Part shown: piece after piece, positions 54,378 to 63,866 of the stretch | Layout of the letters: the number at the start of each line of letters is the position of its first letter | Numbering within the stretch: the first letter of the stretch is position 1 | NCBI RefSeq assembly: GCF_023370075.1 | Contig: NZ_CP097154.1 | Coordinates: 62,001 to 126,000 of the forward strand | Direction of reading: 5' to 3' | DNA: 64,000 nucleotides | Origin: Deinococcus sp. QL22 | GTDB lineage: Bacteria; Deinococcota; Deinococci; Deinococcales; Deinococcaceae | Translations under genes and position numbers: made by a program | The notes under the pieces: model-generated | Seen by the model: only the letters and a program-made list of their open reading frames with translations | Told to the model about the DNA's origin: nothing | Databases searched by the model: none

Positions 54378-54639
54378 AGGATCACTCCAAAATAGAGGGC
54401 AGGCTGAAACCAATTGCACAGCCCAGAAAAGGCCCAATCGTGTGCCGAATGGGGTACCGAACCCTGTTTGCCGACTCTAGAGACCCCTATTAAACAACGA
54501 ATTGGGCTGGGAAGAGCCGCGACGTTGACAAGACCGACAATAAATTTGGCTCCTGGAGCAGCGGCCTAGGCATCAATGGTTTTTATTCGCCCTTCAGGAG
54601 AGTGTGCGGTACGGTCAGCCAGGCGACAGAATTAAGTCC
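54378..54639. other. intergenic region
   Basis: This part of the gap between the sulfite oxidase gene and repeat B contains no recognisable gene or regulatory structure. Confidence 0.4.
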
Positions 54640-54761
54640 CTTGCAGTCAAGCTTTAGCTTTACCGAGCGGAGCGAGAAACGAAGAACGTAAGGCGCACTG
54701 GGAATCGAGCGGTTCCGGTGATGTTCTGGAAACGCGCAATGTTAAGTGTGCCCTACTTCAG
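54640..54761 (+). repeat. dispersed repeat, copy B
   Basis: It shares with copies A and C the blocks ACCGAGCGGAGCGAGAAACG, GGGAATCGAGCGGTTCCGGT and CGCAATGTTAAGTGTGCCCT. It lies 64 bp from the 3' end of the kinase pseudogene; copy C lies at the 5' end of the same pseudogene in the same orientation. Confidence 0.75.
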
Positions 54762-54825
54762 TCCCTCAGAATTCAGCGTCCTGTTGAAGTGAGATGCAGG
54801 GCAGTGAGATGGAGTGCGGCGAGAT

Positions 54826-56545
54826 TCAGGGCGCTTCGGCAGCGCCGGGCAACGTGAATTGAAAGGTGCTGCCCTGACCCGGCGCCGATTCCACCCAGAA
54901 TTCTGCCGCCATGGTCTTCCACGATGCATTGACACGTAGAGAGGCCCAAGCCGGAGTCTTGGTATTCGTCGCAGGCGTGCAGGCGCTTAAACATCACAAA
55001 CACTTGCTCGAAGGCTTCCGGCTCTATGCCGATGCCGTTGTCGGTGACGCGGAAGTGCCAGAAGGTGCCCTCGCGTTCTGCACTCACGCCCACTTCTGGT
55101 GCAGTCCCCTCCTGCCTGAATTTGATGGCGTTGCCCAGGAGGTTCTGAAACAGTTGCGTCAGCCGGGGCAAATCGCCGCGCACCACAGGCAATCCCGCCG
55201 TCTGAAGGGTCGCCCCGGCCTCGGCCACCGCTCCGCGGTCCACACAGCTTCACTGGTCGGCACGGCTCCGTAGGCTGTCACCTCCTCCGACAGGCGTGAA
55301 AAGGTCAGCAGATCGCCGACGAGAGCTTTCATCTGCTGGCCGCCGCACTGAATAAAGTCCAGATATTTCAGGGCGTTGTCGTTCAGGTCTTCGCCATGCC
55401 GTTTTTTGAGGAGCGCACTGAAGTTGGTGATGGTTCTCAGCGGTTCCTGTAAATCGTGCGAGGCCACCGACGCGAAGCGTTCCAACTTGGCATTCGATCT
55501 GACCAATGCTGCAGTGCGCTCCTGAAGGGCTGCCACGCTCTGCGCCCCCTCGATGGCAAGTCCGAGGCTCTGCACGATAGTGTCGACGACAGCGCGGTCT
55601 TCGGCGTTCCACGTTTGCCCCGCAAAAAGGCCGCAGCCAATGACCCCGATGAAGCGCCCCGACGCCAAGACCGGCAAACACGCGGTGGCCTGCACATGCG
55701 AGGTACTGCCCGGTAAGCTGCCGGTTCTGGTGTCGTAGTGGCTCTGGTAAGGTTCCCCGGTTTCCCACGGCAGACGCAAATTGTGGGTCGCGTTATAGGG
55801 AAGGCCCGCTGCCACTGCCGCCGTCAAATTTGGGTCGCCGTACTGTCCGGCGCGGGCGAGCTCATGCCAGTGGCCGTCTTGCAGTTCAAATATAGGCAGC
55901 GTAGCCTTCAGGCAGTCGCGTCATCAGCCCTTCCAGCGCCCGCTGTGCCAACGCTTGCGGCGGGGTATTCACATTCAGGTCATGGGTCAGGTCGCTGAAT
56001 CCTTGCAGCGCACGGGCGCGGGCTTCCAACTGGGCATTCTGGCGGGCCAAGAGTTCAGCTTGCTGCCGGGCCTGCTCTACGTGCGCACGCTCCAGTGCAA
56101 ACGCATGAGCGCTCATCAGGGCGGAGGCCACCTGCCTACGCAACACCTGCAAAAACATTCGGTACGGCCCGTCAAACTTTTTACGGGGATTCAGACCGAC
56201 CACCAACAGGCCCAACACAGTTGCCCCGTCGCTGTGCAGCAGGGGCAAGGCCGCCACCTGGGTTATGGGTTCCAGCCACACTGGAGCTGGAAAAGGAGAG
56301 ACGCGGTGCAGCAAGTGCAGGTCTTGTGCGTTCTCTGGGAAGGGCAGGACGTCGGGTACGCCCGCTTCCCGCATCTCTTCCAAGTGCGTCGCTGCTGCCA
56401 CCTGCAAACTCTCCTGCCGTTCCTCGTCGTCCGCCGGGGTGGTCAGATATAACAACGCCATAGGCGCGTCGTGAGGATGCTCCATCAGAATGTCGCAGAC
56501 GGCCCCGGCCACATCCTGCGCGGTTTGCCCCCCAGATCGGCCCAA
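54826..56545 (-). pseudogene. GAF-type sensor histidine kinase, frameshifted and 5'-truncated
   Basis: Read from 56545: a GAF domain (ALLYLTTPADDEERQESLQV, LPLLHSDGATVLGLLVVGLN), a coiled coil, RALEGLMTRLPEGYAAYI, a frame change near 55885 into a second GAF (YNATHNLRLPWETGEPYQSH, VIGCGLFAGQTWNAEDRAVV), the DHp helix FASVASHDLQEPLRTITNFS, another frame change near 55240 into RLTQLFQNLLGNAIKFRQEG and VTDNGIGIEPEAFEQVFVMF, GLGLSTCQCIVEDHGG, and a last one near 54890 to reach STFQFTLPGAAEAP. The N-terminus stops where repeat C begins. Similar in domain order to the kinase at 26042-28022. Confidence 0.83.
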
Positions 56546-56629
56546 ACGTTAAGCCAGATTTAAGCATATAGGCACCTATCAGACGAAGCTGAACAAATCT
56601 TCAGAGTCAGCGCAGCGGTTCGGAGCCGT

Positions 56630-56793
56630 TGTTGAGTGCAACCAGGTAAGCCGAAGGTAATCGATAGATGAACCGAGCAAAGTGAATATCGAAGAAAGTA
56701 CGTTGTAATGGAAATGGACTCGTAGAGCCGCTTGCGGAGCGGGTGTGGTGCTGTCCCGGAGACACGCAATGCTAAGTGCGACGGACTCAACAG
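56630..56793 (+). repeat. dispersed repeat, copy C
   Basis: This is the longest of the three copies. It shares ATGAACCGAGCAAAGTGAAT, GACTCGTAGAGCCGCTTGCG and CGCAATGCTAAGTGCGACGG with copies A and B, with about 70-80% similarity judged by eye. It directly precedes the truncated 5' end of the kinase pseudogene (read on the minus strand). Confidence 0.75.
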
Positions 56794-57195
56794 GAGGTCG
56801 CGCGTCCCTCACGTAGTCACGCCCTGTCCAGAACGGAATCAGGTACAATGCTCCTTGTGAATCCCCGCGCTTGCGGGTGGCGTTCAGCCCCGGTGTCTTC
56901 TGTTGCACTTCAGACCGGAGACATCAAGACAGTAATTGCGCTGAAAAGAATTGTTTCTGGCCTAGATTCTCTCTTTATCGATCCTGCAGTTTCCGTGTTG
57001 TGTTGGCCTCCTGTCTGTGGTGGCCCTGCCGGAAACGTGGTGTGCGGCGAGTCTTGCTGCGCGGTTGGGCCTCTCAGGCGGGGTATTCAACGTTCTGCCC
57101 TTTCCGCCTGCGGCCCTTGCCTGACGCCGCATCCATCCATGCCCGCCCCTCCCTAGGCCCAAGCTTAGGCCGGGTGCGCCGGCTTAGGACGCCCT
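56794..57195. other. long leader region of the DEAD-box helicase gene
   Basis: These 402 bp contain no credible gene. Long untranslated leaders are common in cold-inducible helicase genes; several short inverted repeats (for example CGGCCTAAGCTT-like at 57150-57172 and CCGGCTTAGG at 57179) hint at structure, but I cannot fold it. Confidence 0.35.
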
Positions 57196-58695
57196 ATGAC
57201 CTATAACCGTAATGCTTCAAATGCCCGTACCCCATCCAACAACTCTGGCAACACAGCCACGTTAGAGCGCCCCGCACAGCCCGTCGCCTGGCAAACCCTG
57301 CTGGGTGGCCGCACCCCCACGCCCGTTCAGGCCGGAGCCATTCCCGCGCTGATGGACGGCCAGGACGTGATCACCACTGCCCGCACCGGCAGCGGCAAAA
57401 CGCTGGCGTTCCTAATACCTGCCGCCGCACGCGGCATCGGCATGGGCACCACTCGCGGGATGCGCCCCGAAGTTCTGGTGGTCACGCCTACCCGCGAACT
57501 GGCCGTGCAAATCCGTGACGTGGCCCGCGAACTGGGCATGTCGGCAGGCCGAATCACGGGCGGCATCACGCCCTCGCAGACTCGCAGCGAAGCCACCGGG
57601 AAGGGCCTGATCGCCGGAACCCCCGGACGCCTCAAAGACCTGATCAGCCGTAACGAACTCAGCCTTGCGGGGCTGAAATACGTCGTGCTGGATGAGGCCG
57701 ACGAGTTGTTGTCGCTGGGCTTTCTCAGAGACGTGGGCGACATTTTGCGTGCCGCCAAAGGCCAAGCGGCCCAGGCGCAGGCCGAACACCGGGGCCGTAC
57801 GGGAGCGCGTGCTCTGCAACTGGCGATGGCCTCGGCTACATTTCCAGCCGCCATTCGCAATATTGCCGAGCAATTTATGCATGAGCCCAAGCGCATCGAC
57901 ATTGCCCCTGACCGGGCGGCCTTGTCTGCCGAGCAGGGCGGCAAAACCGACCAGGACGTGATGGGCGGAGCGACTGGAGCGACCCACCTTCTTATCAACG
58001 TGACGCGGGGCAACGTGCTGGACATCGCCGCCAACCACGCCCGCGAAGCCCTGCGCGAACCCGGCGGCTGTGTGGTTATTTTTTGCCGCACCAAAGCACT
58101 CGTCAAGCGCCGCGCCGAACACCTGGCCGACCTCTTGCCCGGCGACGTGGTCAGCCCCCTGCAAGGCAACATGGATCAGAAAAAGCGCGAGCATGTGATG
58201 GGTCTGCTTCGCAACGGCAAATCTCGCGTGCTGATCGCCACTGACATCGCCGGACGCGGCATCGACCTCCCCGAAGTGCGCCTCGTCATTCATATGGACG
58301 TGGCGTCCACCTCCGAAAACCACGTCCACCGCTCGGGCCGGACGGCGCGTGCAGGCCAGCCCGGAACCAACCTCGTGCTCCTCATCCCCGAACAACGCGG
58401 TCTATGGCAAGGCGTGCGCCGTGGACTACCCGCTGCCCTGCAACCCCCCCTGACCAACGAAGAAGGCCAGGTTGACCGCGAAATTCAGGAAAAACAGGGC
58501 GGAAGCGGTGGCGGCGGCCAAGGCCGAGGCCAAGGTGGGGGCCAGCGCGGCGGCCAGAGCCAGGGCAGGTCTCAGCAGGGCGGGCAATCGTCCGGACAGG
58601 GCCAGTCGTCAGGGCGGTCGGTCGGTTCGTCTCCGGCCGCAGGCGTTGGCGCAGGCCGAGTGGGGCCACAACGCGCCCGCCGGGGCCGCAACTGA
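57196..58695 (+). CDS. DEAD-box ATP-dependent RNA helicase
   Basis: The 499-residue protein has all helicase motifs in order: Q motif region TPTPVQAGAIPALMDGQDVI, ARTGSGKT (I), PTRELAVQI (Ia), GTPGRL (Ib), LDEADELL (II), SAT (III), VIFCRTKALV (IV), IATDIAGRGIDLP (V) and HRSGRTARAG (VI). The last 90 residues are a Gly/Gln/Arg/Ser-rich tail, a low-complexity RNA-binding extension. It unwinds RNA in ribosome assembly or decay; cold adaptation is a common role. A long leader and a clear terminator frame the gene. Confidence 0.95.
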   Translation: MTYNRNASNARTPSNNSGNTATLERPAQPVAWQTLLGGRTPTPVQAGAIPALMDGQDVITTARTGSGKTLAFLIPAAARGIGMGTTRGMRPEVLVVTPTRELAVQIRDVARELGMSAGRITGGITPSQTRSEATGKGLIAGTPGRLKDLISRNELSLAGLKYVVLDEADELLSLGFLRDVGDILRAAKGQAAQAQAEHRGRTGARALQLAMASATFPAAIRNIAEQFMHEPKRIDIAPDRAALSAEQGGKTDQDVMGGATGATHLLINVTRGNVLDIAANHAREALREPGGCVVIFCRTKALVKRRAEHLADLLPGDVVSPLQGNMDQKKREHVMGLLRNGKSRVLIATDIAGRGIDLPEVRLVIHMDVASTSENHVHRSGRTARAGQPGTNLVLLIPEQRGLWQGVRRGLPAALQPPLTNEEGQVDREIQEKQGGSGGGGQGRGQGGGQRGGQSQGRSQQGGQSSGQGQSSGRSVGSSPAAGVGAGRVGPQRARRGRN

Positions 58696-58744
58696 TCGAC
58701 AGAAATGAAGAGTAACTCAGATTAAAAAACTGGGTCGATGACGG

Positions 58745-58781
58745 ACGGGCAGGCTCTTAGGGGCCTGTCCGTCTCCTTTTG
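58745..58781 (+). terminator. intrinsic terminator after the helicase gene
   Basis: ACGGGCAGGC pairs with GCCTGTCCGT (one G-U pair) around an 8-base loop, followed by CTCCTTTT. Confidence 0.8.
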
Positions 58782-58865
58782 ATTCGTGTATTACAGGGGA
58801 ATAACAATGCTGCAGATCAATCATTCTCTGCAGCATGGCCCCCTGTTCTTCCCCTCAATCAGCGC

Positions 58866-59816
58866 CTAGAAAAACTCCACTTCACTCGCTACGTCGTCAT
58901 CTTGAACCGCCACATAACGCCGAGTCGTATCTACGCTGCTGTGCCCCAAAAACAGCCCCACCCGCGTAAAGTCCCGCGTTGCCGTGTACAACCGCGTCCC
59001 AGAATGCTTCCGCGCCGCGTGAAAGCCGCGCCACACATGCCCGTACCCTGCCGCTCGAAACGCCTTCTGCATCTGATAGGTGGCCTGCGCGTAATTCCAA
59101 TCAAACAATTGTCCGGCTGCGGTCAAGGGAGATAAGCCTGCCAGAGCTGTCCGCACCCGCTTGCCTAGCGGCACGCGCCGTATTTTGCCCCCCTTGCCCC
59201 GAACCGTCAGCCGTGCGCCATCGATATCGGCCACCTTTAACCCCAGCGCCTCACTGACCCGCAAGCCAGCGTGGGCACACAGCAACAGGAGCGCTGCCAA
59301 TCTCGGTTCACATTGGGCCAAGACCGCGTCGATCTCTGCCATATAGGGCGGGTTTTTGACGATACCGGGGGTGGGGTCGGGCGGCACGTGGGCGTCTTCG
59401 AAAGGTTGGGCTTCGGTGGCCCCCGCCCAACGCAGAGCGCGGTAGAGGGCACGCACACCTGCCACATACTGCGCCACCGTCGATGCAGACAGCGTTCCGC
59501 TTTTGCCGCGCCCCAGTGTAGGCCGAGTTTGCAATTGCGCCACGTAGCGGCTGCCGTCGCGCCGTCCGGGCCGCAGCAACTGCACACCGTTGTCCCGCGC
59601 CCAGGGCACGAAATCGCTCACAGCCAAGGCGTAGGCGTCCAGTGTTTTGGAGCTGGTGCGTGCGCCTTTGCGGCTGGCAGTGGTCATGTAGGCCCGCGTC
59701 ACCTGAATCAACATTTCGGTGTCGTAAGTGCTGGCGGCCTCCACAGCCCGTACCCGCAAGGCCTGATCTGTCAGGTTGGAAATGGCGAGGGTGCCAGTCG
59801 CCCGGACGAGGCTCAT
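58866..59816 (-). CDS. tyrosine recombinase (phage integrase/Xer-like)
   Basis: The 316-residue protein has a SAM-like N-terminal core-binding domain ([40 protein letters not shown]) and a catalytic domain with Arg in [20 protein letters not shown], Lys in [17 protein letters not shown], His/Arg in [13 protein letters not shown], His in [13 protein letters not shown] and the nucleophile Tyr in RRYVAVQ. The HAAR box differs from the common HxLR. No phage or plasmid genes accompany it, so it could be a Xer-type replicon resolvase or a stranded integrase. The next 550 bp upstream are unusually AT-rich. Confidence 0.92.
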   Translation of the reverse strand: MSLVRATGTLAISNLTDQALRVRAVEAASTYDTEMLIQVTRAYMTTASRKGARTSSKTLDAYALAVSDFVPWARDNGVQLLRPGRRDGSRYVAQLQTRPTLGRGKSGTLSASTVAQYVAGVRALYRALRWAGATEAQPFEDAHVPPDPTPGIVKNPPYMAEIDAVLAQCEPRLAALLLLCAHAGLRVSEALGLKVADIDGARLTVRGKGGKIRRVPLGKRVRTALAGLSPLTAAGQLFDWNYAQATYQMQKAFRAAGYGHVWRGFHAARKHSGTRLYTATRDFTRVGLFLGHSSVDTTRRYVAVQDDDVASEVEFF

Positions 59817-60365
59817 GGCTGACGCTCTGACACCAGCGAAGGAACTTGCCTATGCCTGTGAGCATGAATTCTTGAGCCGACCAACATCATGGCTGGATTC
59901 TACCCTTTAGCTTTGGTGGTTTCAAACTAAGTCCGATTAGTGCGAACTTGTTCCCTGCATGGTTAGCGATTTTCCCTTTTTTCTATTTTGCGTATGCCCA
60001 GGTGTTCTAGCTCTCGAAACATCTTGGATCGCCCTTCTCGGGCTTCCTGTGAGCAAGCGGTTTTAAGTGCTTCTATGACGGGGTTTAGCTATCTGGTTTT
60101 ATGGGAATGGTTTTTCTTGAATGCTAAGAATGAAAGCAAGTGTCATATACAAAAAAATAACCTGGCAACGCACGGAGCTACACCCCTATTGATCCGTCCT
60201 CCAGTCCTGGCAGGGTTCGGCGATCTTAGATGGCGGTGGGTCAGCTAGTTTTTTGTGACTAGTGCCGCCGATGGCATGCTGGAAAATTTTGTCGGCGGGA
60301 ACTGCTAAAGTCACACCAAGATTCACGCGGTTTGTGCCTTTCTCATTGACGAGGTCTCTTTAGCT
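59817..60365. other. 549-bp AT-rich non-coding region between the recombinase and an unknown gene
   Basis: Base composition drops sharply here (runs such as TTTTCCCTTTTTTC and CAAAAAAATAA). No open frame has coding character. The only visible structure is a few short palindromes (for example CTAGTTTTTTGTGACTAG at 60247). As it lies upstream of a tyrosine recombinase it could hold recombination sites, but I cannot identify them. Confidence 0.45.
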
Positions 60366-60761
60366 ATGAACGACCCACTGTTGGATGCACTCCGTCAGGC
60401 AGCTACCTGGCCTCAGGCCCTCCACCGCGTCGCCAGTGCAGGAGGGGAACACTTCTTTGCTGGCTTCAACTCCCTGTTGCCTGGCGGCATGCCAGCCGAT
60501 CCCCAGATTCACCTGTCGTTAGGCCCCAATGGCCAGGTGATCTGGCAGAGGGGAAGCGGGCCAGTGTTGATGATGTATCTCCTGCAATGGGGCATGTCGG
60601 CTGGTTGGACACTTCAACTTGAAGTCCAGCGTGATTTTGATGAACGGGGCGACTGGTTAACTTATACGGTCAGCGTGGCGGGTGTATGTTCACACACGGC
60701 AAGTGATCCTTTGACCGCCACTTTACAAAGTTTAGCTCAGGCCAACAACGCCCGGCTTTAA
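60366..60761 (+). CDS. hypothetical protein
   Basis: The 131-residue protein MNDPLLDALRQAATWPQALH continues HRVASAGGEHFFAGFNSLLP and ends LQSLAQANNARL. It is soluble, with no signal peptide or membrane segment, and is alpha/beta in pattern, with a Trp/Gln-rich core (VIWQRGSGPVLMMYLLQWGM). I do not recognise a family. Codon use is normal for the window, and the frame is clean between an AT-rich gap and a divergent promoter region, so I believe it is real. Confidence 0.65.
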   Translation: MNDPLLDALRQAATWPQALHRVASAGGEHFFAGFNSLLPGGMPADPQIHLSLGPNGQVIWQRGSGPVLMMYLLQWGMSAGWTLQLEVQRDFDERGDWLTYTVSVAGVCSHTASDPLTATLQSLAQANNARL

Positions 60762-60863
60762 CTTGAAGTGTTGTTACCCACCCCTGTTAAGCTTGTGGAC
60801 GAGGAACATCAGGATCAGAGCCTCATGATTATAGAATTCAAAGTCTTGTCAGGAAGCTCTGTT

Positions 60864-60869
60864 TAGACT
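60864..60869 (+). promoter_or_regulatory. -10 box of a probable leaderless promoter
   Basis: TAGACT is six bases before the ATG at 60876; no Shine-Dalgarno sequence is present. Confidence 0.5.
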
Positions 60870-60875
60870 GCCCGT

Positions 60876-63866
60876 ATGACAGGGCCAAGTATCACCCCAA
60901 CTTTAACCTTTGGGGGCAAAACACTTAGGCGTGCGTACATAACAACCCTGGTGGTGCTTGCGACCCTGAGCGTGGGTTCAAATGTTATTTTATCGGCTCA
61001 GGTCACGGCGAGCCGCAAGGACACCCAATTGGTGAATCTGGCCGGACGGCAGCGGATGCTCTCGCAGCAGATCGCCTGGAACGTGCAGGAACTCGCTCAG
61101 CCCGCCAGTCTGCTTCCGTCCTCCCTGCGTGCCGAACTCAAAGCCGAGCTTGGGCAGACTGTCAGCACGTTCTATGCCAGTCATATGCGGCTGAGGAACC
61201 CGGCGTCTGGTCTGTATCATGCCCGTGACGCCGATGAAGTGCGTGCGCTGTACAACGGCAATCTCGACAATTCAGTTCAGGCATTTGTGGCCGCTACAAG
61301 GCGAATTCTGAATATCCAGGCAGGCCGACTTCAGGCCGACTCTGCCGATCTGCGCTGGATCTCCCTTCAGGCGCGTGGGCCACTCCTGAAGCAACTGGAC
61401 GCCGCCACAGCCCGCGCCGAACAGCGCAGTGCCGGATACATCACGACCTTGAACCGGTTGGCTTGGGGCCGGGTCGCAGTGGTGTTGACGCTGCTCGCCA
61501 CGTTGGGGGTATTTGTGTTAGTCCCGCTGGAGCGCCGCAACCGCAACCTGCTGGTTAGCCTGACCCGTGAACGAAATTTTGCCCGCACCATGGTGGACAC
61601 GATGGGACAGGGCGTAGCGGTCACCGATGCTCAGGGGAATTTTACACACGTCAATCCTGCTCTGGCCGACATGTTGGATCACACTCCCGGCAGTCTCATG
61701 ACCCAGCGTCTCACCGATCTGGTCATTCCAACCGAGCGGGAGGCGCTCTCAGAGGTCATCGCGCAGAGGGCCGGAACCCCGCCGCCTTCCGTGCGGCAAA
61801 CTCAGATCAATTTTTCTCAGGCCCATTTTCAGTTTCGCAGAAGGGACGGCAGCGTCATGTCAGGCGTGGTCAACAGTGCCCCGCTGGTGGGTTCAGACGG
61901 GGTGGGGGCCATCACGGTCATCACCGACCTGACCGCACATGAGGCCGCCGAACGTGATATCCGAGACCGGGAAGCCCGTTACCGCACACTGGCCGCCCAT
62001 TTTCCGGAGGGCGCGGTGGTGTTGTTTGACCGCGATCTGCGCTACTTGCTGGCCGATGGAGCCGGGCTGGGAGCCGTGGGCCTGAGGCGAGAAACGATGG
62101 AAGGCAAAACCCTTCACCAGATTTTTCCCCCCAAGATTGCCCTAGCGCTTGAGCCTGACCATCTGGCGGCGTTGGAGGGCCAACCGTCTGTTCGGGAACT
62201 TGAATTTGCACAGCGTACCTATTTGGTACAGACGTTTCCGGTGCCGGGCGAATCGGGCGTGCAGTACGGAACGGTCATTGTGCGCGACGTGACGGGGCAG
62301 GTGAAGGCCCGCAACGCCCTGGAGCAGCAAGCCACCGAACTTGTGCTGCTGGCACAGGAAGCCGAAAGTGCCCGCCAGGACGCCCTGACCCTGGCAGAAC
62401 TGACCCGCAGCCTCAGTGGGGCAAAAACGCTGGAAGACGTGACCCGCAGCACCTTTGATCTGCTGGTGCCTGCCATCCATGCCAGTTGGCTGGCGTTGGT
62501 TCGGGTTCAGCAAGGGCAGGCCGGGTTGCTGGCCCTGCATGGGCAAGTCAGCGAGGACTTCAAGACGGAACTGGCGCTTAATTCCGGTTTTGCCAGCAGT
62601 GACCTGTGGCAAACTGCCGCCGAGGGGCCGCTCTATCTGGCCCAAACCACCGAACCTTTGCTGGCGGCCAGAGGAGTCACTGGGCTGGCCGTTGTCCCCT
62701 TGCCGCACAAGCCGGGGCGAGGACTGACGGTGTTGGTGGCTGGGCGGCGCGGCCATGTGCTGTCGTGGAGCAGTGCCCAGCGGGCCTTACTGGAAGCCGG
62801 GGCACGCACCGTGTGCGCCGCGTGGGAGCGGGTGGCCTTGCTGGAAGACCTCCGGTTGGCCGCCGAGCACGCCCGCGCCTTGGTCGAGGTGTCGCAGCTG
62901 AGCGAGGGAAATTTGAGCGCCGAGGAAGTCGCTCAGCGGGCCTGTGCACTGGTCAGCCAGGTGGCAGGAACCGACTGGGCCGGACTTATCGTGGCCCAAC
63001 ATGACCATGCCCGTACCGTCACGGCTTACAGCAATGGACAGGCCAGCCGCAGCTATCTGGATCTGATGACACGCGGCCTTGACCAGGGGCAGGGGCTGAT
63101 GTGGCAGGTGTTCGACTCTGGACAGGCCACCTATGTCAGCGATTACGCCGCACATGAGGGCGCAAATGCCGACTTGGTCGCGGCGGGAGCGCGGTCGGTG
63201 TTGTGGGTTCCACTGGCAAGGTCACACGACTTGCAATTTATGTTGTGCGCTGTCCGGCTGTATCAAAAGAAGGACTGGAGTCCCCAAGATCAGGCGTTGT
63301 TCGGAGCGGCGGCCCGCACGGTCAGTATGGCCCTGGAGCGGCAAGAACGGCTGAAAGAACTGGAAACTGCCGCCCTGAGTGACCGCCTGACCGGGCTGGC
63401 CAATCGCCGCGCCTTCGAGCTTGATCTCAAGAGTTTGTCCGCCGAAGCCACCCGCCACAGCGTCCCGTTTGCTCTCGTCATCCTCGACCTGGACGGCCTG
63501 AAACTGCTGAATGACACCGAGGGCCATGCCCGTGGGGACGCGCTGCTGCATACTTTTGGAGAACGGCTGAGGGCGGCCTTCCGCACCGAAGACCGGGTGT
63601 ACCGCTTGGGCGGCGACGAGTACGCGCTGCTGCTGCCGCACACTGCCGCCAAAGGCGCAAGCGGCGACCTCACGGCCATTCGCCAGCGGATTCAACAAAC
63701 CTTGGTGCAAACGCACGCCGCGGGGTTTGCAGCGGTAGGCGCCAGCGCGGGCATAGTCAGCTTTCCGGCCGATGGCACGGTCATTTCTGAATTGGTCGCT
63801 TTGGCAGACCAACGAATGTACAGTGAAAAACGCCTGCATAAAGCGGAAGTGGTGGCCCGCGCCTGA
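60876..63866 (+). CDS. diguanylate cyclase with PilJ-type sensor, PAS, GAF and GGDEF domains
   Basis: The 996-residue protein has a first membrane segment (AYITTLVVLATLSVGSNVIL), a periplasmic PilJ/type IV pilus MCP-like domain (TQLVNLAGRQRMLSQQIAWN), a second membrane segment (GRVAVVLTLLATLGVFVLVP), two PAS domains (about 245-370 and 375-490), a coiled coil, two GAF-like domains (about 500-815) and a C-terminal GGDEF domain: SDRLTGLANRRAFELDLKSL, VILDLDGLKLLNDTEGHARG, YRLGGDEYALLLP. The signature is GGDEY, and an RTED inhibitory site lies five residues before it, so it should make c-di-GMP with product feedback. It is the only fully intact c-di-GMP gene in the window. Leaderless start. Confidence 0.92.
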   Translation: MTGPSITPTLTFGGKTLRRAYITTLVVLATLSVGSNVILSAQVTASRKDTQLVNLAGRQRMLSQQIAWNVQELAQPASLLPSSLRAELKAELGQTVSTFYASHMRLRNPASGLYHARDADEVRALYNGNLDNSVQAFVAATRRILNIQAGRLQADSADLRWISLQARGPLLKQLDAATARAEQRSAGYITTLNRLAWGRVAVVLTLLATLGVFVLVPLERRNRNLLVSLTRERNFARTMVDTMGQGVAVTDAQGNFTHVNPALADMLDHTPGSLMTQRLTDLVIPTEREALSEVIAQRAGTPPPSVRQTQINFSQAHFQFRRRDGSVMSGVVNSAPLVGSDGVGAITVITDLTAHEAAERDIRDREARYRTLAAHFPEGAVVLFDRDLRYLLADGAGLGAVGLRRETMEGKTLHQIFPPKIALALEPDHLAALEGQPSVRELEFAQRTYLVQTFPVPGESGVQYGTVIVRDVTGQVKARNALEQQATELVLLAQEAESARQDALTLAELTRSLSGAKTLEDVTRSTFDLLVPAIHASWLALVRVQQGQAGLLALHGQVSEDFKTELALNSGFASSDLWQTAAEGPLYLAQTTEPLLAARGVTGLAVVPLPHKPGRGLTVLVAGRRGHVLSWSSAQRALLEAGARTVCAAWERVALLEDLRLAAEHARALVEVSQLSEGNLSAEEVAQRACALVSQVAGTDWAGLIVAQHDHARTVTAYSNGQASRSYLDLMTRGLDQGQGLMWQVFDSGQATYVSDYAAHEGANADLVAAGARSVLWVPLARSHDLQFMLCAVRLYQKKDWSPQDQALFGAAARTVSMALERQERLKELETAALSDRLTGLANRRAFELDLKSLSAEATRHSVPFALVILDLDGLKLLNDTEGHARGDALLHTFGERLRAAFRTEDRVYRLGGDEYALLLPHTAAKGASGDLTAIRQRIQQTLVQTHAAGFAAVGASAGIVSFPADGTVISELVALADQRMYSEKRLHKAEVVARA

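Noticed and set aside
56871..57206. Open frame of about 110 codons overlapping the helicase start
   Set aside because: Composition is not protein-like (Cys/Arg/Trp-rich), it lacks a ribosome site and lies within the probable leader.
60150..60250. Possible 5S rRNA or structured RNA in the AT-rich tract
   Set aside because: A stretch with GCACGGAGCTACACC looked rRNA-like, but the required helices of 5S rRNA cannot be drawn.
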